NCBI RefSeq assembly: GCF_000016525.1
Contig: NC_009515.1
Span: 1,789,161 to 1,853,160 of the forward strand
Direction: 5' to 3'
From: Methanobrevibacter smithii ATCC 35061
Lineage (GTDB): Archaea > Methanobacteriota > Methanobacteria > Methanobacteriales > Methanobacteriaceae
Length of the DNA stretch: 64,000 nt
Below, piece by piece: positions 44,948 through 53,181 of the stretch. The stretch's first letter is position 1; each line of letters opens with the position of its first letter. The notes beneath the pieces were generated by a model, which saw only the letters and a program-made list of their open reading frames with translations, had not been told where the DNA came from and did no database searches. Made by a program: the position numbers and the translations under genes.

Positions 44948-45091
44948 ATGAAAAAATTCAATAATAAAAGCAGGTACTTTACTGATGAATTAAATAAACT
45001 TGGAGAATGGATGAAATGGTTTTTATTGACCGTTATAACTTTAATTATCATCTCTCAAGTTTCTCACATGTTTTTAACATATGGTGGATAA
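44948..45091 (+). CDS. 47-residue single-pass membrane microprotein
   Basis: Short frame MKKFNNKSRYFTDELNKLGE, then a membrane helix FLLTVITLIIISQVSHMFL and TYGG. It has an AAGGA sequence upstream (an in-frame ATG at 44936 is too close to it). The stop lies four bases before the ATG of the acidic protein at 45096, which suggests an operon. A promoter-like TATA stretch is near 44820. Function unknown. Confidence 0.55.
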   Translation: MKKFNNKSRYFTDELNKLGEWMKWFLLTVITLIIISQVSHMFLTYGG

Positions 45092-45095
45092 AATA

Positions 45096-46013
45096 ATGTC
45101 TAAAAAAATAATTTATGATGAGTCTCTTGATTCTGAAATACAATTTAAGAAATTTGTAGCTACACAGGCACCTGAAAATCATGAAATATCTGATGAAGAT
45201 GTGGAACATATGGAAATGGCTAACCTTATTGATTTGGAAATACAAGATCATGAAAATTTTATGAATCAAGTGAGGGATAGCTATTGTGAATATGATTCCT
45301 ATGATGATTATCTAATAGAAGAACAATATATGGATAAAATTGAAGAACCTTTTGATTTAGAACAGGAATATGATAAATGGGATGATTATTCAGATTGTAT
45401 TGATTCTGATTTAGAATATAAAGAGTATCAACAAGAACAGTTCAGAAAAGAAGATTCTATTGAAGGTCCTATGAGCTGTTTTGAACATGGCTATTATATG
45501 GATGAATCCAGCAATTCCAATCATGAAGAGCCTCCATTTATAGAGGAATATGACTTTGATGAACTAAAAATGGAATTGGAGTATGAAAAAAACAGCTATT
45601 TGGTTGAAAATGAAGTAACTCCTGAAGATATAATGTCTGAAAGAATTGAAGAACATAAAAAAGAAGAAAAAGAATATATGGATATGTTAACTTTCCAGCA
45701 GGAAGATTTTAATCCATTTGAATATTATCCTGATCCTGATGCTGGATGTAATGATATTTCAATTGATGCCCAATATTTTGAGTATAAACAGGCAGAACTT
45801 AAAAAGGAAAACTCTATTGAAGGTCCAATGAGCTGTTTTGAACATGGCTATTATATGGATGGACCTAGTGATTCTGATTATGAAGATCTTTCGTTTATGG
45901 AAGAATATGACTTTGAAGATAATTTAACTTTTGAAATGAAAGAAGAAATTTATGGGCCTGATTTTGAATCAGAGTTACAAGAAGACAAAGAAAAAGAATT
46001 CAAAAAAAACTAG
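45096..46013 (+). CDS. Highly acidic protein with two long internal repeats
   Basis: 305 residues from the ATG preceded by GGTGGATAAA; an in-frame ATG at 45081 overlaps the microprotein. Two ~40-residue copies carry SIEGPMSCFEHGYYMD followed by EEYDFDE/EEYDFED, separated by about 125 residues. Asp and Glu dominate the whole protein, giving a strongly negative charge, a composition seen in DNA mimics and in disordered proteins. The family was not recognised and no membrane segment is present. The repeat suggests two binding modules. Confidence 0.7.
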   Translation: MSKKIIYDESLDSEIQFKKFVATQAPENHEISDEDVEHMEMANLIDLEIQDHENFMNQVRDSYCEYDSYDDYLIEEQYMDKIEEPFDLEQEYDKWDDYSDCIDSDLEYKEYQQEQFRKEDSIEGPMSCFEHGYYMDESSNSNHEEPPFIEEYDFDELKMELEYEKNSYLVENEVTPEDIMSERIEEHKKEEKEYMDMLTFQQEDFNPFEYYPDPDAGCNDISIDAQYFEYKQAELKKENSIEGPMSCFEHGYYMDGPSDSDYEDLSFMEEYDFEDNLTFEMKEEIYGPDFESELQEDKEKEFKKN

Positions 46014-46054
46014 CTGAATATAATGCAAAAAATCCAATTAAAAAATGATAAAAC

Positions 46055-47044
46055 ATGTCTTATGATAATATAATAGCTGAAATCAAATCCAATTTAACCG
46101 GAAATAAAGATAATGACAAAGATTATATAATTAATCAGTTTAAGGTTTTCAACTCAAAGGAAATCCATTTGGAACTTGGCAGATTGCTTTGGGAGTTGAT
46201 GAGTGATGAAGAACAAAAAGAGTATAAAAAAGCTGTTATTCAGGATATACCTGTTGACGAATTCATAAAATCAGTTTACAGTTATCTGAATTATGGGGAT
46301 TTTGAAACAGCCCTAAAAGAGCTTGAAGATTACATGGAAATTATACCATTTAAATTTAGGGAAAATCCTCAATTTGATTATTTTTACTTTAATAATCCTT
46401 TGGAAGAGGAGTTATTCAGAAAATATTTTAAAACACCAAAAGAGCTGAAAGTAATTCCGTTTGGTGAGGAATATCCGAGAGTCTTTTACCTGTATGGTGT
46501 TGTGCTTATGAATTTATCTGAATTTGACAAGGCTGAAAGTGCACTTAAAAAAGCTCTATCCTATAATCCTGTTTCTGGTGAGATTTTATCTACATTATCT
46601 GCATTATATGACGGAAATTATGATTTGAATAATTTGAAGAAAACAGCAGTTGAAATTTTAAAGTTCAGCTATGATCCAAGAGAAATAGCTAAAGCGTATA
46701 GGGATTTGGGATACTGCTACTATGAAAATAAGAAGTGTAACATATCAAAGGCATTATATGAACAAAGTTTAAACTATGAAAATCATCCGAGGGCACAAAT
46801 AGAACTGCAATTAATAAACAGCTATCTGCATATTGATGAAACAGACATTAAAAAAGTTTTAAATGATGAAAATATTCCGGCAAATATTAATGATGATATT
46901 TTGGAAATATCAATGTTTTTAGCTTTGGATTTTGAAAAGAAAAATCTTTTAAATCAGTCCTTGTATTTTTATGGTGTTTTATATAACTTAACTCATGATG
47001 AAGAAGTTTTAACTAAAATTAATGATTTAAAACATAGATTATAA
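46055..47044 (+). CDS. TPR-like protein
   Basis: 329 residues. After an N-terminal helical part (HLELGRLLWELMSDEEQKEY) TPR units follow: FIKSVYSYLNYGDFETALKE, YGVVLMNLSEFDKAESALKK, YRDLGYCYYENKKCNISKAL. Likely a cytoplasmic scaffold. It starts about 40 bp after the acidic protein and may be co-transcribed. Its stop overlaps the convergent regulator gene by six bases. Confidence 0.8.
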   Translation: MSYDNIIAEIKSNLTGNKDNDKDYIINQFKVFNSKEIHLELGRLLWELMSDEEQKEYKKAVIQDIPVDEFIKSVYSYLNYGDFETALKELEDYMEIIPFKFRENPQFDYFYFNNPLEEELFRKYFKTPKELKVIPFGEEYPRVFYLYGVVLMNLSEFDKAESALKKALSYNPVSGEILSTLSALYDGNYDLNNLKKTAVEILKFSYDPREIAKAYRDLGYCYYENKKCNISKALYEQSLNYENHPRAQIELQLINSYLHIDETDIKKVLNDENIPANINDDILEISMFLALDFEKKNLLNQSLYFYGVLYNLTHDEEVLTKINDLKHRL

Positions 47045-47308
47045 TTTTTTTATTTGGTTTAAAACTTCCAATCCAAGTTTAGTTATTTCATATATTCTTC
47101 CTTTTTTGTCTTCTTCATTAATACATTCAACTAATCTTTTGTTTTTTAAGTCTGAAAGTGCATTAGATACTTGTGTAGTTCCTAAATCTGTTTTTAGTGC
47201 AATTTCAGAAGGCAACATATACTTATTTTCAAGACATTTTAATATTTTTTGACGTGTTTTTGATATTTTTATAAATCCAATAGCTGAATAAAGTTCTTTT
47301 TTGTTCAT
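47039..47308 (-). CDS. Small winged-helix transcriptional regulator
   Basis: 89 residues: SKTRQKILKCLENKYMLPSE, IALKTDLGTTQVSNALSDLK (recognition helix) and wing KKGRIYEITKLGLEVL. Paralogue of the protein at 1366-1653. TATA-like ATATATATAAAG about 30-40 bp upstream of the start. It is convergent with the TPR gene and divergent from 47506; a role in regulating either is speculative. Confidence 0.8.
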   Translation of the reverse strand: MNKKELYSAIGFIKISKTRQKILKCLENKYMLPSEIALKTDLGTTQVSNALSDLKNKRLVECINEEDKKGRIYEITKLGLEVLNQIKKL

Positions 47309-47505
47309 ATGTATTATTTAATTAATAATGAGGTTATAACTTTATATATATTATTGGAAATATATAATAAGCTTATTATTAGCTTAAAATAAATATTTAA
47401 CTATTATGTTTTTAATAAAATATTAATTAATATCCATTTTTAATAACAACATTAATATATTACATATTAATAAAATATAATTAATTAAATTATAAGGTAT
47501 TTCAA

Positions 47506-48051
47506 ATGTTAGTTCGTAATTTAGATTATTTATCAATTCCAAAAGAATTTAAGAAAGTTGAAACTAATATCTATGATAATAAATCAATAGCATTAGTTTT
47601 TGTTGAAAATAAGGGTTATTCATTAGTTTTAAAAGATGATGAACATATTGATTCTGTATTTTTATTAAAAACTAGTTTAACTCCAAATAATATTAATGAA
47701 AATAATGATAAAGAAGATTTTATAAATGTTATCAAAATGCTGTTAGAAAAAGTTTATAGTGAGTACACAATAAAAGAATATGAAAAACAACATCAAGAAC
47801 ATGTATTTTTAAGATTAATGGACATGTTAACTGATGGAGATAATATTGAGTTAATTTCTGAAGAAAACTCTAAAATTTATTCTGATATTGAAAAAGGATT
47901 TATGAAACTAGAATTGGATATTATGGATACCAAAATCAATTCTCTTAATGAATCTATTGCAGATGTTTCTAATAATTTGCAGCATACGGTTAAGGATATT
48001 GAAGAAAAAGATTGGGGTAATAAACTTAAAAAAGCTCTTGATTCACAATAA
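47506..48051 (+). CDS. Hypothetical protein upstream of a zinc-ribbon operon
   Basis: 181 residues, family not recognised. An alpha/beta N-terminus (SIALVFVENKGYSLVLKDDE) is followed by a long helical, probably coiled-coil C-terminus (TKINSLNESIADVSNNLQHT) ending EEKDWGNKLKKALDSQ. Ribosome binding site AAGGT. It begins a co-directional run with 48064, 49011 and 49594, spaced by 12-28 bp. Confidence 0.65.
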   Translation: MLVRNLDYLSIPKEFKKVETNIYDNKSIALVFVENKGYSLVLKDDEHIDSVFLLKTSLTPNNINENNDKEDFINVIKMLLEKVYSEYTIKEYEKQHQEHVFLRLMDMLTDGDNIELISEENSKIYSDIEKGFMKLELDIMDTKINSLNESIADVSNNLQHTVKDIEEKDWGNKLKKALDSQ

Positions 48052-48063
48052 TGAAGTGATATT

Positions 48064-48996
48064 ATGGTTAAATGCAGTAATTGTGGTGCTGAAGTTACAG
48101 ATTCTGCTTTTTGTTTCCAATGTGGTGAAAAAGTATCTTCACCTCAGACCGATAAAAATATGTGCCCAAAATGTGGCATTGCTAATGATAAAAACACTAA
48201 TTTTTGTAGAAACTGTGGACACAAAATAGAAAATGGAGCATCAATATCTGAAAAACAAAGAGAATGGAATGCTAGAAGAGATGAAATAATTGAAAGATAT
48301 GATAAACTTGCAGAAGAATTTGGAATTAAAAATGAAGATTACTTTTTAACAAGTGTTAAAAGATATAATTTCTTAGAACCAGGTACTACTAAACATAAAA
48401 AAATTAATGCTGTTTTAGGATATAATCCTGGATTATATTTAGGAAATGAAACCATCATTGATGGATTTTTCTTAATAAAAGAAGATAAATTTGTTTTTAT
48501 GGAAATTGATAATAGGGATTTTAAAAAAGTTAATGCAGGAATAAATAATTTTTATTTTGATAAAATTGTCTCAATGAGAGTAACTAAAAGTCTTGGTGAT
48601 GAAAGTAAGTACGAAGATATTACTAAAAGAGCTTGGACTTCTCCACATGATATTAAAAGATCTATTCAAAATGATATTCAAAGTTTAAAAGCAATACGAT
48701 TTAAAGACTTAATTATAAACAATGACAGTGCAGATATGTTTGATAGATTATTAATTAAATTAGTCGATAATACTTCTTATGAAATTAGACTTCCTAGTTA
48801 TGATTTTGGTCAAAAATTAGTTGATTTATTTGAAAGTTTAAAAGGCCAACCACAAAAAGTCATTATTGAAAATCAAAATTCTCAACCAAATAAAGCTCAA
48901 CTTTTAAGTGAATATCAAGAATTATTAAATAGTGGTGCAATTACTCAGGAAGAGTTTAAAAAGCTTAAAAATGAACTAATATTTTCAAATAAGTAA
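48064..48996 (+). CDS. Double zinc-ribbon protein with PH-like and SHOCT domains
   Basis: 310 residues. Two ribbons at the N-terminus (CSNCGAEVTDSAFCFQCGEK; CPKCGIANDKNTNFCRNCGH). A central ~200-residue region with a PH/GRAM-like beta pattern follows (DGFFLIKEDKFVFMEIDNRD; DRLLIKLVDNTSYEIRLPSY). The C-terminal SHOCT motif LLSEYQELLNSGAITQEEFK is clear. SHOCT domains are short oligomerisation or membrane-association helices. It is in an operon with neighbouring zinc-ribbon genes. Confidence 0.75.
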   Translation: MVKCSNCGAEVTDSAFCFQCGEKVSSPQTDKNMCPKCGIANDKNTNFCRNCGHKIENGASISEKQREWNARRDEIIERYDKLAEEFGIKNEDYFLTSVKRYNFLEPGTTKHKKINAVLGYNPGLYLGNETIIDGFFLIKEDKFVFMEIDNRDFKKVNAGINNFYFDKIVSMRVTKSLGDESKYEDITKRAWTSPHDIKRSIQNDIQSLKAIRFKDLIINNDSADMFDRLLIKLVDNTSYEIRLPSYDFGQKLVDLFESLKGQPQKVIIENQNSQPNKAQLLSEYQELLNSGAITQEEFKKLKNELIFSNK

Positions 48997-49010
48997 AAAA
49001 GGGATGTCAA

Positions 49011-49565
49011 ATGGTTAAATGTCAAGTTTGTGGTGAAGAAATTGGAAATGCAATTTTTTGTGAAAATTGCGGATCTAAAATTCCTTCTCAAAAAAAGAAT
49101 AAAAAAGAAAAGGTTATAAATAATAATAATGAAAAGCAGGAAAAGAAATTTTGTGCTAACTGTGGAAGTGAAATGGCCAGTGAAGATAAATTTTGTTCTA
49201 ATTGCGGAACTCATGAATTAAAGGCAAATAATCAGGTAGGCAATAATCTTGTTGCTACTTTTAATCCTGGAACTGCATTTTTAATATCTATATACACTAC
49301 CGGTGCGGGACATATTTATTTAGGATTATTTAAAAGAGGCATATCCTTTTTAATATCTCAAATAGTGCTTGTAGTATTAGTAGCTATATTTACACTACTA
49401 TTGGGATATCTATGGTATATGTTAGCTGTGATTGTATTATTATTAGGTATTTTAGCATGTTTAACTTTGCATATATATTCAATTTATGATTCATATAAAT
49501 CAATTAAAAAAATAACTAATGGTGAAAGTGTTGAAGATATAATGTTTTTCAATAATTTCATGTAA
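49011..49565 (+). CDS. Double zinc-ribbon membrane protein
   Basis: 184 residues. Ribbons CQVCGEEIGNAIFCENCGSK and CANCGSEMASEDKFCSNCGT, a basic Lys-rich linker between them, then three hydrophobic segments from about residue 85 (AFLISIYTTGAGHIYLGLFK; ISFLISQIVLVVLVAIFTLL; WYMLAVIVLLLGILACLTLH). The layout resembles the protein at 2369 (ribbon + TM2-like). Start 14 bp after the previous gene. Confidence 0.75.
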   Translation: MVKCQVCGEEIGNAIFCENCGSKIPSQKKNKKEKVINNNNEKQEKKFCANCGSEMASEDKFCSNCGTHELKANNQVGNNLVATFNPGTAFLISIYTTGAGHIYLGLFKRGISFLISQIVLVVLVAIFTLLLGYLWYMLAVIVLLLGILACLTLHIYSIYDSYKSIKKITNGESVEDIMFFNNFM

Positions 49566-49593
49566 ATTTTTACTTTAAACCTTGAGGTAAACA

Positions 49594-50070
49594 ATGGTAA
49601 AATGTCCAAAGTGTGGAAATGAAGTTAGTGGAGATGATTTTTGTTCTGAATGCGGACTTAAACTTAATCATACTTCAAAAGAAAATAAACATTACTGTCC
49701 AGAGTGCGGTTTTGAAACTAGTATAAAAGATAAATTTTGCCAAAAATGCGGTGCAAAAATAAATGGTAAATCTGATAATGATGATTTGTTAAGTTTTAAT
49801 AAAACTAATCTTTATCCCATTATTTTAGGATTTATCTTCCTTTTAATTGCAATACTTTTCGCAAGTAGGCTTGTATTAGTTCTTTGTTTATTTGCAGCGG
49901 GGTTTCTTTTTGAATTTAAATCAGACAATGCATTTCTTAATAGTATTTTAGTTGCTGTAATTCCAGGTATTTTATTTATTATCACAATGCAAAATATATA
50001 TTATTTATTGATGTGTTTTATACCTCCGATAGCTGGCTGTTTTATAGCTGCCACATATAGAAGAAGGTAA
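49594..50070 (+). CDS. Double zinc-ribbon membrane protein
   Basis: 158 residues. CPKCGNEVSGDDFCSECGLK and CPECGFETSIKDKFCQKCGA, then hydrophobic helices from about residue 70 (LYPIILGFIFLLIAILFASR; SILVAVIPGILFIITMQNIY; YLLMCFIPPIAGCFIAATY). Ribosome binding site GAGGT. Last gene of the 47506-50070 run. Function unknown. Confidence 0.75.
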   Translation: MVKCPKCGNEVSGDDFCSECGLKLNHTSKENKHYCPECGFETSIKDKFCQKCGAKINGKSDNDDLLSFNKTNLYPIILGFIFLLIAILFASRLVLVLCLFAAGFLFEFKSDNAFLNSILVAVIPGILFIITMQNIYYLLMCFIPPIAGCFIAATYRRR

Positions 50071-50117
50071 ATACACTTAAATATTTTCAAATACTAAAAT
50101 CATTTTAAGGAGAAAAT

Positions 50118-50251
50118 ATGTTTAAGTTAATTGTTGAAAGTTTACAATAACAAGAACAAACATATTATTTAATAGTAGACATAAAGCTATTGTTAGATAT
50201 ACATATAAAGAAAAAGAAATAAATGTGCAAGATTTGGGAAGGATAATATGA
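50118..50251 (+). pseudogene. Small gene with a one-base frameshift, coupled to the next gene
   Basis: A strong ribosome binding site (AAGGAGA) precedes ATG and MFKLIVESL, then a stop. Adding one T in the T run at 50151-50153 gives a 44-residue protein MFKLIVESFTITRTNILFNS continuing RHKAIVRYTYKEKEINVQDL to a TGA that overlaps the ATG of the next gene. The good translation signals and ATGA coupling suggest a real gene that is decayed, slippage-controlled or mis-sequenced. Family not recognised. Confidence 0.45.
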
Positions 50252-50937
50252 TAGACGATAGTCGAGAAAGAGAACTGAAAAGATTAATATTCCTTGAAAA
50301 ATTAAGGGAAGTGCAAATAAAATTTGAATTTGCATTATCTTCTGGCAATGTAGAGTACAAACAATATACTACTTATTTTAATCAAATTATCGATATTGTA
50401 AATAACCATAGTATTGATTACTATAAACTTGACTATTCAAAAATTAAAGCACATAACAAATCAAACAAGAGTATAACTTGGGAATACGTGCAATCTACAG
50501 ATAATGCTTATGACAAATATACTTTTGCCAAGAAAGTGCACGAACGTTGCCTTGTTGCATTAGATAATATTTCTGACATTAACCTGTTACTTGATTTAGA
50601 TTACTATCTTGGCCTCATAACTAATGTTAAAAACTTTTATTTTACTTTTGATAAAGAAGAAGCCATTCAGAGATCTTTTAATCATAGATATAAACGTTTC
50701 AATACTATTTTTCGTGACGAAGTCAAAGCTCTTGCAATGGATTATATGAAATTCTATGACATAAATAGATTTTCAAAAGAATCATTTTATGGTGATGAAA
50801 ATATTAGAATCAATCAGGAACAAGGTCTGGAATTTGTAGAAATTGGCAAATTGATTTGCGATAACAAATTAAAAGAAGCTCGTGATAAAGTTATTGAAGT
50901 GGGCGTACACGTTAAAGGTGTTCCTTGGCCAGAGTAA
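50248..50937 (+). CDS. Hypothetical helical protein
   Basis: 229 residues, no family recognised. Charged, helical, no membrane segment (ELKRLIFLEKLREVQIKFEF; FAKKVHERCLVALDNISDIN; HRYKRFNTIFRDEVKALAMD). It starts with an ATG overlapping the stop of the short frameshifted gene and with GGGAAGG upstream. It ends four bases before a convergent open frame at 50941. Base usage (more GC-rich codons such as GGC, CGT, GCA) differs slightly from the AT-rich neighbours, which may indicate acquisition. Confidence 0.6.
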   Translation: MIDDSRERELKRLIFLEKLREVQIKFEFALSSGNVEYKQYTTYFNQIIDIVNNHSIDYYKLDYSKIKAHNKSNKSITWEYVQSTDNAYDKYTFAKKVHERCLVALDNISDINLLLDLDYYLGLITNVKNFYFTFDKEEAIQRSFNHRYKRFNTIFRDEVKALAMDYMKFYDINRFSKESFYGDENIRINQEQGLEFVEIGKLICDNKLKEARDKVIEVGVHVKGVPWPE

Positions 50938-50940
50938 ATA

Positions 50941-51270
50941 TTAAAATTTGTTGATGTTTCTGTTATGAATCCACTCACGGTGTTTTCCAATAGCTACTCT
51001 GATTATAATTTCTATTAAATCGATTTCATCTTCCTTTTTGAAATAATAATAAGCCGGCCCTTCCAACATTTGTCTTAAATCATAAAACGGTCTTGGCTTG
51101 ACTGCATCTGGATGCATCAGTCCGTAATTCTTGAGTAGCTTGACGTTTTCTGTTTCGTATTTCTCCAGTTTGGATTTCTGGACTTTAGTAGCTACTGTCT
51201 TTTCTTTTTTATCAAACAGTTTAGCTATTTGAGAGCTATCAATTAATATACTGGATTCTATCAATAGCAA
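50941..51270 (-). CDS. Hypothetical 109-residue protein
   Basis: Opens at TTG with a GGTAAAG sequence upstream (MLLIESSILIDSSQIAKLFD, later RPFYDLRQMLEGPAYYYFKK). No family recognised, no membrane segment. It lies directly after the remnant surface-protein fragment and opposite the 50248 gene. Given its position inside a rearranged stretch it could be a fragment. Confidence 0.45.
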   Translation of the reverse strand: MLLIESSILIDSSQIAKLFDKKEKTVATKVQKSKLEKYETENVKLLKNYGLMHPDAVKPRPFYDLRQMLEGPAYYYFKKEDEIDLIEIIIRVAIGKHREWIHNRNINKF

Positions 51271-51286
51271 GGTTATTTCTTTACCT

Positions 51287-51600
51287 TTAACTGTTAATGT
51301 ATTTGAATCTGGCTATAACAACACGATTGTTGGCTAATGGTTGACCTGAAGCAAATGTGGTAAACAAATCAGTTGGAGAATTTCCTTCAAGGCTTGGAAC
51401 AAATCTAGCTCTAAGAAAATGGCCTCCATCTGTTGAGTCATTATTTGTGCTTAAACCTGAGTAGTTCATGAAAAATTGTGAGTATGTATCATTATTTGCA
51501 TCAAACATTAACACTTCATTACCAGTTGATAAAGTGCTTGTGAATGTTGTTCCTGTATCATAGACGTCCAGCAATAGCTTTGTGGTTTGTGAAATCTGGC
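51287..51600 (-). pseudogene. 3' remnant of a surface-type protein fused into an Rpn-like gene
   Basis: Minus-strand frame GQISQTTKLLLDVYDTGTTF ... FLRARFVPSLEGNSPTDLF ... RVVIARFKYINS and stop. The Thr/Ser/Asn-rich beta composition is typical of secreted or structural proteins and unlike the Rpn family. Its 5' part is missing: it begins inside the Rpn-like gene in another frame. I interpret it as the end of another gene joined by a deletion or insertion. Confidence 0.45.
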
Positions 51601-52410
51601 CAATAAGGACCTTGCTATTTTCCATTTTTCATTATTGGCTCCTTCAGCATACCCCTTTTTAATTCCTTTTTCATATCCTTCATCGTATCTTTCCTGTCCG
51701 TATTCTTCCATTAATCTCATATTATCCCTCAGTATATTTCTTAATCTTTTTCTTCTTGATGTTTCTTTTATGAATTTATCTACAATTAGAAATTCAATTC
51801 CAAAAGCAAAATTCTTAGCACTCTTTGCAGAATTTCGTATTTTATCTAGTGTTTGCACGGTTTTTTCTATTTGTTCATCAAGGGTTTTTCTTGAACTCAT
51901 AAACGGAGCCAGTGACAGATATATTAATTCCCGCCGGGTTATTTTTGTATTGTTTTTTATTTTATTTTCAATATTATTTATAATTTCATCACCGTCAAAA
52001 TCTTTTAAAGATATTATCGGAATTGTAAATACACAGTCTTTATTCAATTTATATTGTTTAATTTTTGTTTTTTCAGCTGTGCTGAATACTATTAAAAGTA
52101 TTGGCTTGTTGTTTTGCTTTGCATAATCAACAATTGCTGTATATAATCTGTATCTTTTTTCATCGAATTTTTTTACTACTGTTGATTGAAATTCAGTTAT
52201 TACTATTATATTGTTCAGTTCCATTATCATATCTGATTTGTAAACTGCAGGATCAAGTTCTATTAATTCTGTTGGATTGAATGTTAAATTTTCAGATTTA
52301 AAGTCATATTTTCTTATATCCCAGTTTATTTCTTCAATCAAATTTATAAAACTGAATCCATCTTCTTTTGTAGCATACTTAAATAATTTGTCTTCTTCAT
52401 GATTCGACAT
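51508..52410 (-). CDS. Rpn-like protein with foreign, out-of-frame C-terminus
   Basis: 300 codons. The first ~265 match the Rpn/PD-(D/E)xK family (VYKSDMIMELNNIIVITEFQ; FSTAEKTKIKQYKLNKDCVF; linker YDEGYEKGIKKGYAEGANNE). The last ~35 residues (LARFHKPQSYCWTSMIQEQH...) come from reading the surface-protein remnant at 51287-51600 in the wrong frame and replace the usual helical tail. The gene is thus truncated; the nuclease-like core may still fold. Paralogue of 38374-39243. Confidence 0.65.
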   Translation of the reverse strand: MSNHEEDKLFKYATKEDGFSFINLIEEINWDIRKYDFKSENLTFNPTELIELDPAVYKSDMIMELNNIIVITEFQSTVVKKFDEKRYRLYTAIVDYAKQNNKPILLIVFSTAEKTKIKQYKLNKDCVFTIPIISLKDFDGDEIINNIENKIKNNTKITRRELIYLSLAPFMSSRKTLDEQIEKTVQTLDKIRNSAKSAKNFAFGIEFLIVDKFIKETSRRKRLRNILRDNMRLMEEYGQERYDEGYEKGIKKGYAEGANNEKWKIARSLLARFHKPQSYCWTSMIQEQHSQALYQLVMKC

Positions 52411-52578
52411 ATTATCACTTCAGTTAATTTTCATAGCTATTGTTAGAAACTGTATGGTATTTAAATGCTTTGTTGTAAAAAAGAACAAATTTTAATCCTT
52501 AAATCAATATTTAAAAGCAAAATAAATATGTTAAGATAAATATTGATTATACATTGTTAAATTGTTTTTTACTTGTTA
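52411..52578. other. Gene-free AT-rich spacer upstream of the TPR cluster
   Basis: No supported open frame. The sequence TTAAATTGT occurs twice near its right end (about 52556 and 52576), leading into the repeated leader motif at 52579-52617. Confidence 0.3.
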
Positions 52579-52617
52579 AATTGTCTTTAAATCTTACAAT
52601 AAGCTTTTATATTTCTT
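52579..52617 (+). promoter_or_regulatory. Leader/promoter motif shared by two TPR genes
   Basis: 39 bases beginning AATTGTCTTTAAATCTTACA and ending TATTTCTT recur at 54429-54467 with only a few differences. Each copy precedes a TPR gene by 24-33 bp and contains an ATTGT...ACAAT dyad and a TTTATATTT-like TATA element. Confidence 0.55.
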
Positions 52618-52649
52618 ATTACCAAGATTAAAGTAGAGGTGTTTTAGAT

Positions 52650-53171
52650 ATGAACTCTTATCTGAATATTAGAATTAATGGTAAAAATTTGGAAAAGAAA
52701 GAAGATATTGAAAATGCAATTTTGAAATTTGATGAAGATCTGAAGGAAAATCCTGATGATGAAGCTACAATTGTAGGAAAATCCGTATTATTATACAAGA
52801 TAGGCAAACTGAATGAATCCCTTGAGTGCTTAAATCAAATCAAAAACATTAGAAATGCTTCCATTATAGAGCTGAAAGCCGTTATTTTAATGGGAATGTC
52901 AAACTATAAGTGGGCTCTTGATTTGTTAAATGAAGTTTTAAAGTTAGACTGCGGAAATGTCAGTGCCCTTTACTATAAAACAGAATGCCTTTTTAAGTTA
53001 AAACGATTTAAGGAAGTTGTAGATACTGCAGATGTGGCTTTGAAAATTGATAAAAACCACCAGTCCATTTTAATAAATAAATTCTGTTCATTGGTAGAAC
53101 TTAACAACACAAAAGAAGCTTTGAAAGTTAAAGAAAAGCTTTTAAGATTAGGTTTGAATTGCAATATCTGA
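52650..53171 (+). CDS. TPR protein
   Basis: 173 residues, about four TPR units (ILKFDEDLKENPDDEATIVG; LLYKIGKLNESLECLNQIKN; LYYKTECLFKLKRFKEVVDT). Ribosome binding site GAGGTG. The next TPR gene begins 10 bases after its stop, so the two are likely co-transcribed. It probably arose with its neighbours by tandem duplication. Confidence 0.82.
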   Translation: MNSYLNIRINGKNLEKKEDIENAILKFDEDLKENPDDEATIVGKSVLLYKIGKLNESLECLNQIKNIRNASIIELKAVILMGMSNYKWALDLLNEVLKLDCGNVSALYYKTECLFKLKRFKEVVDTADVALKIDKNHQSILINKFCSLVELNNTKEALKVKEKLLRLGLNCNI

Positions 53172-53181
53172 GGTTAGAAAT

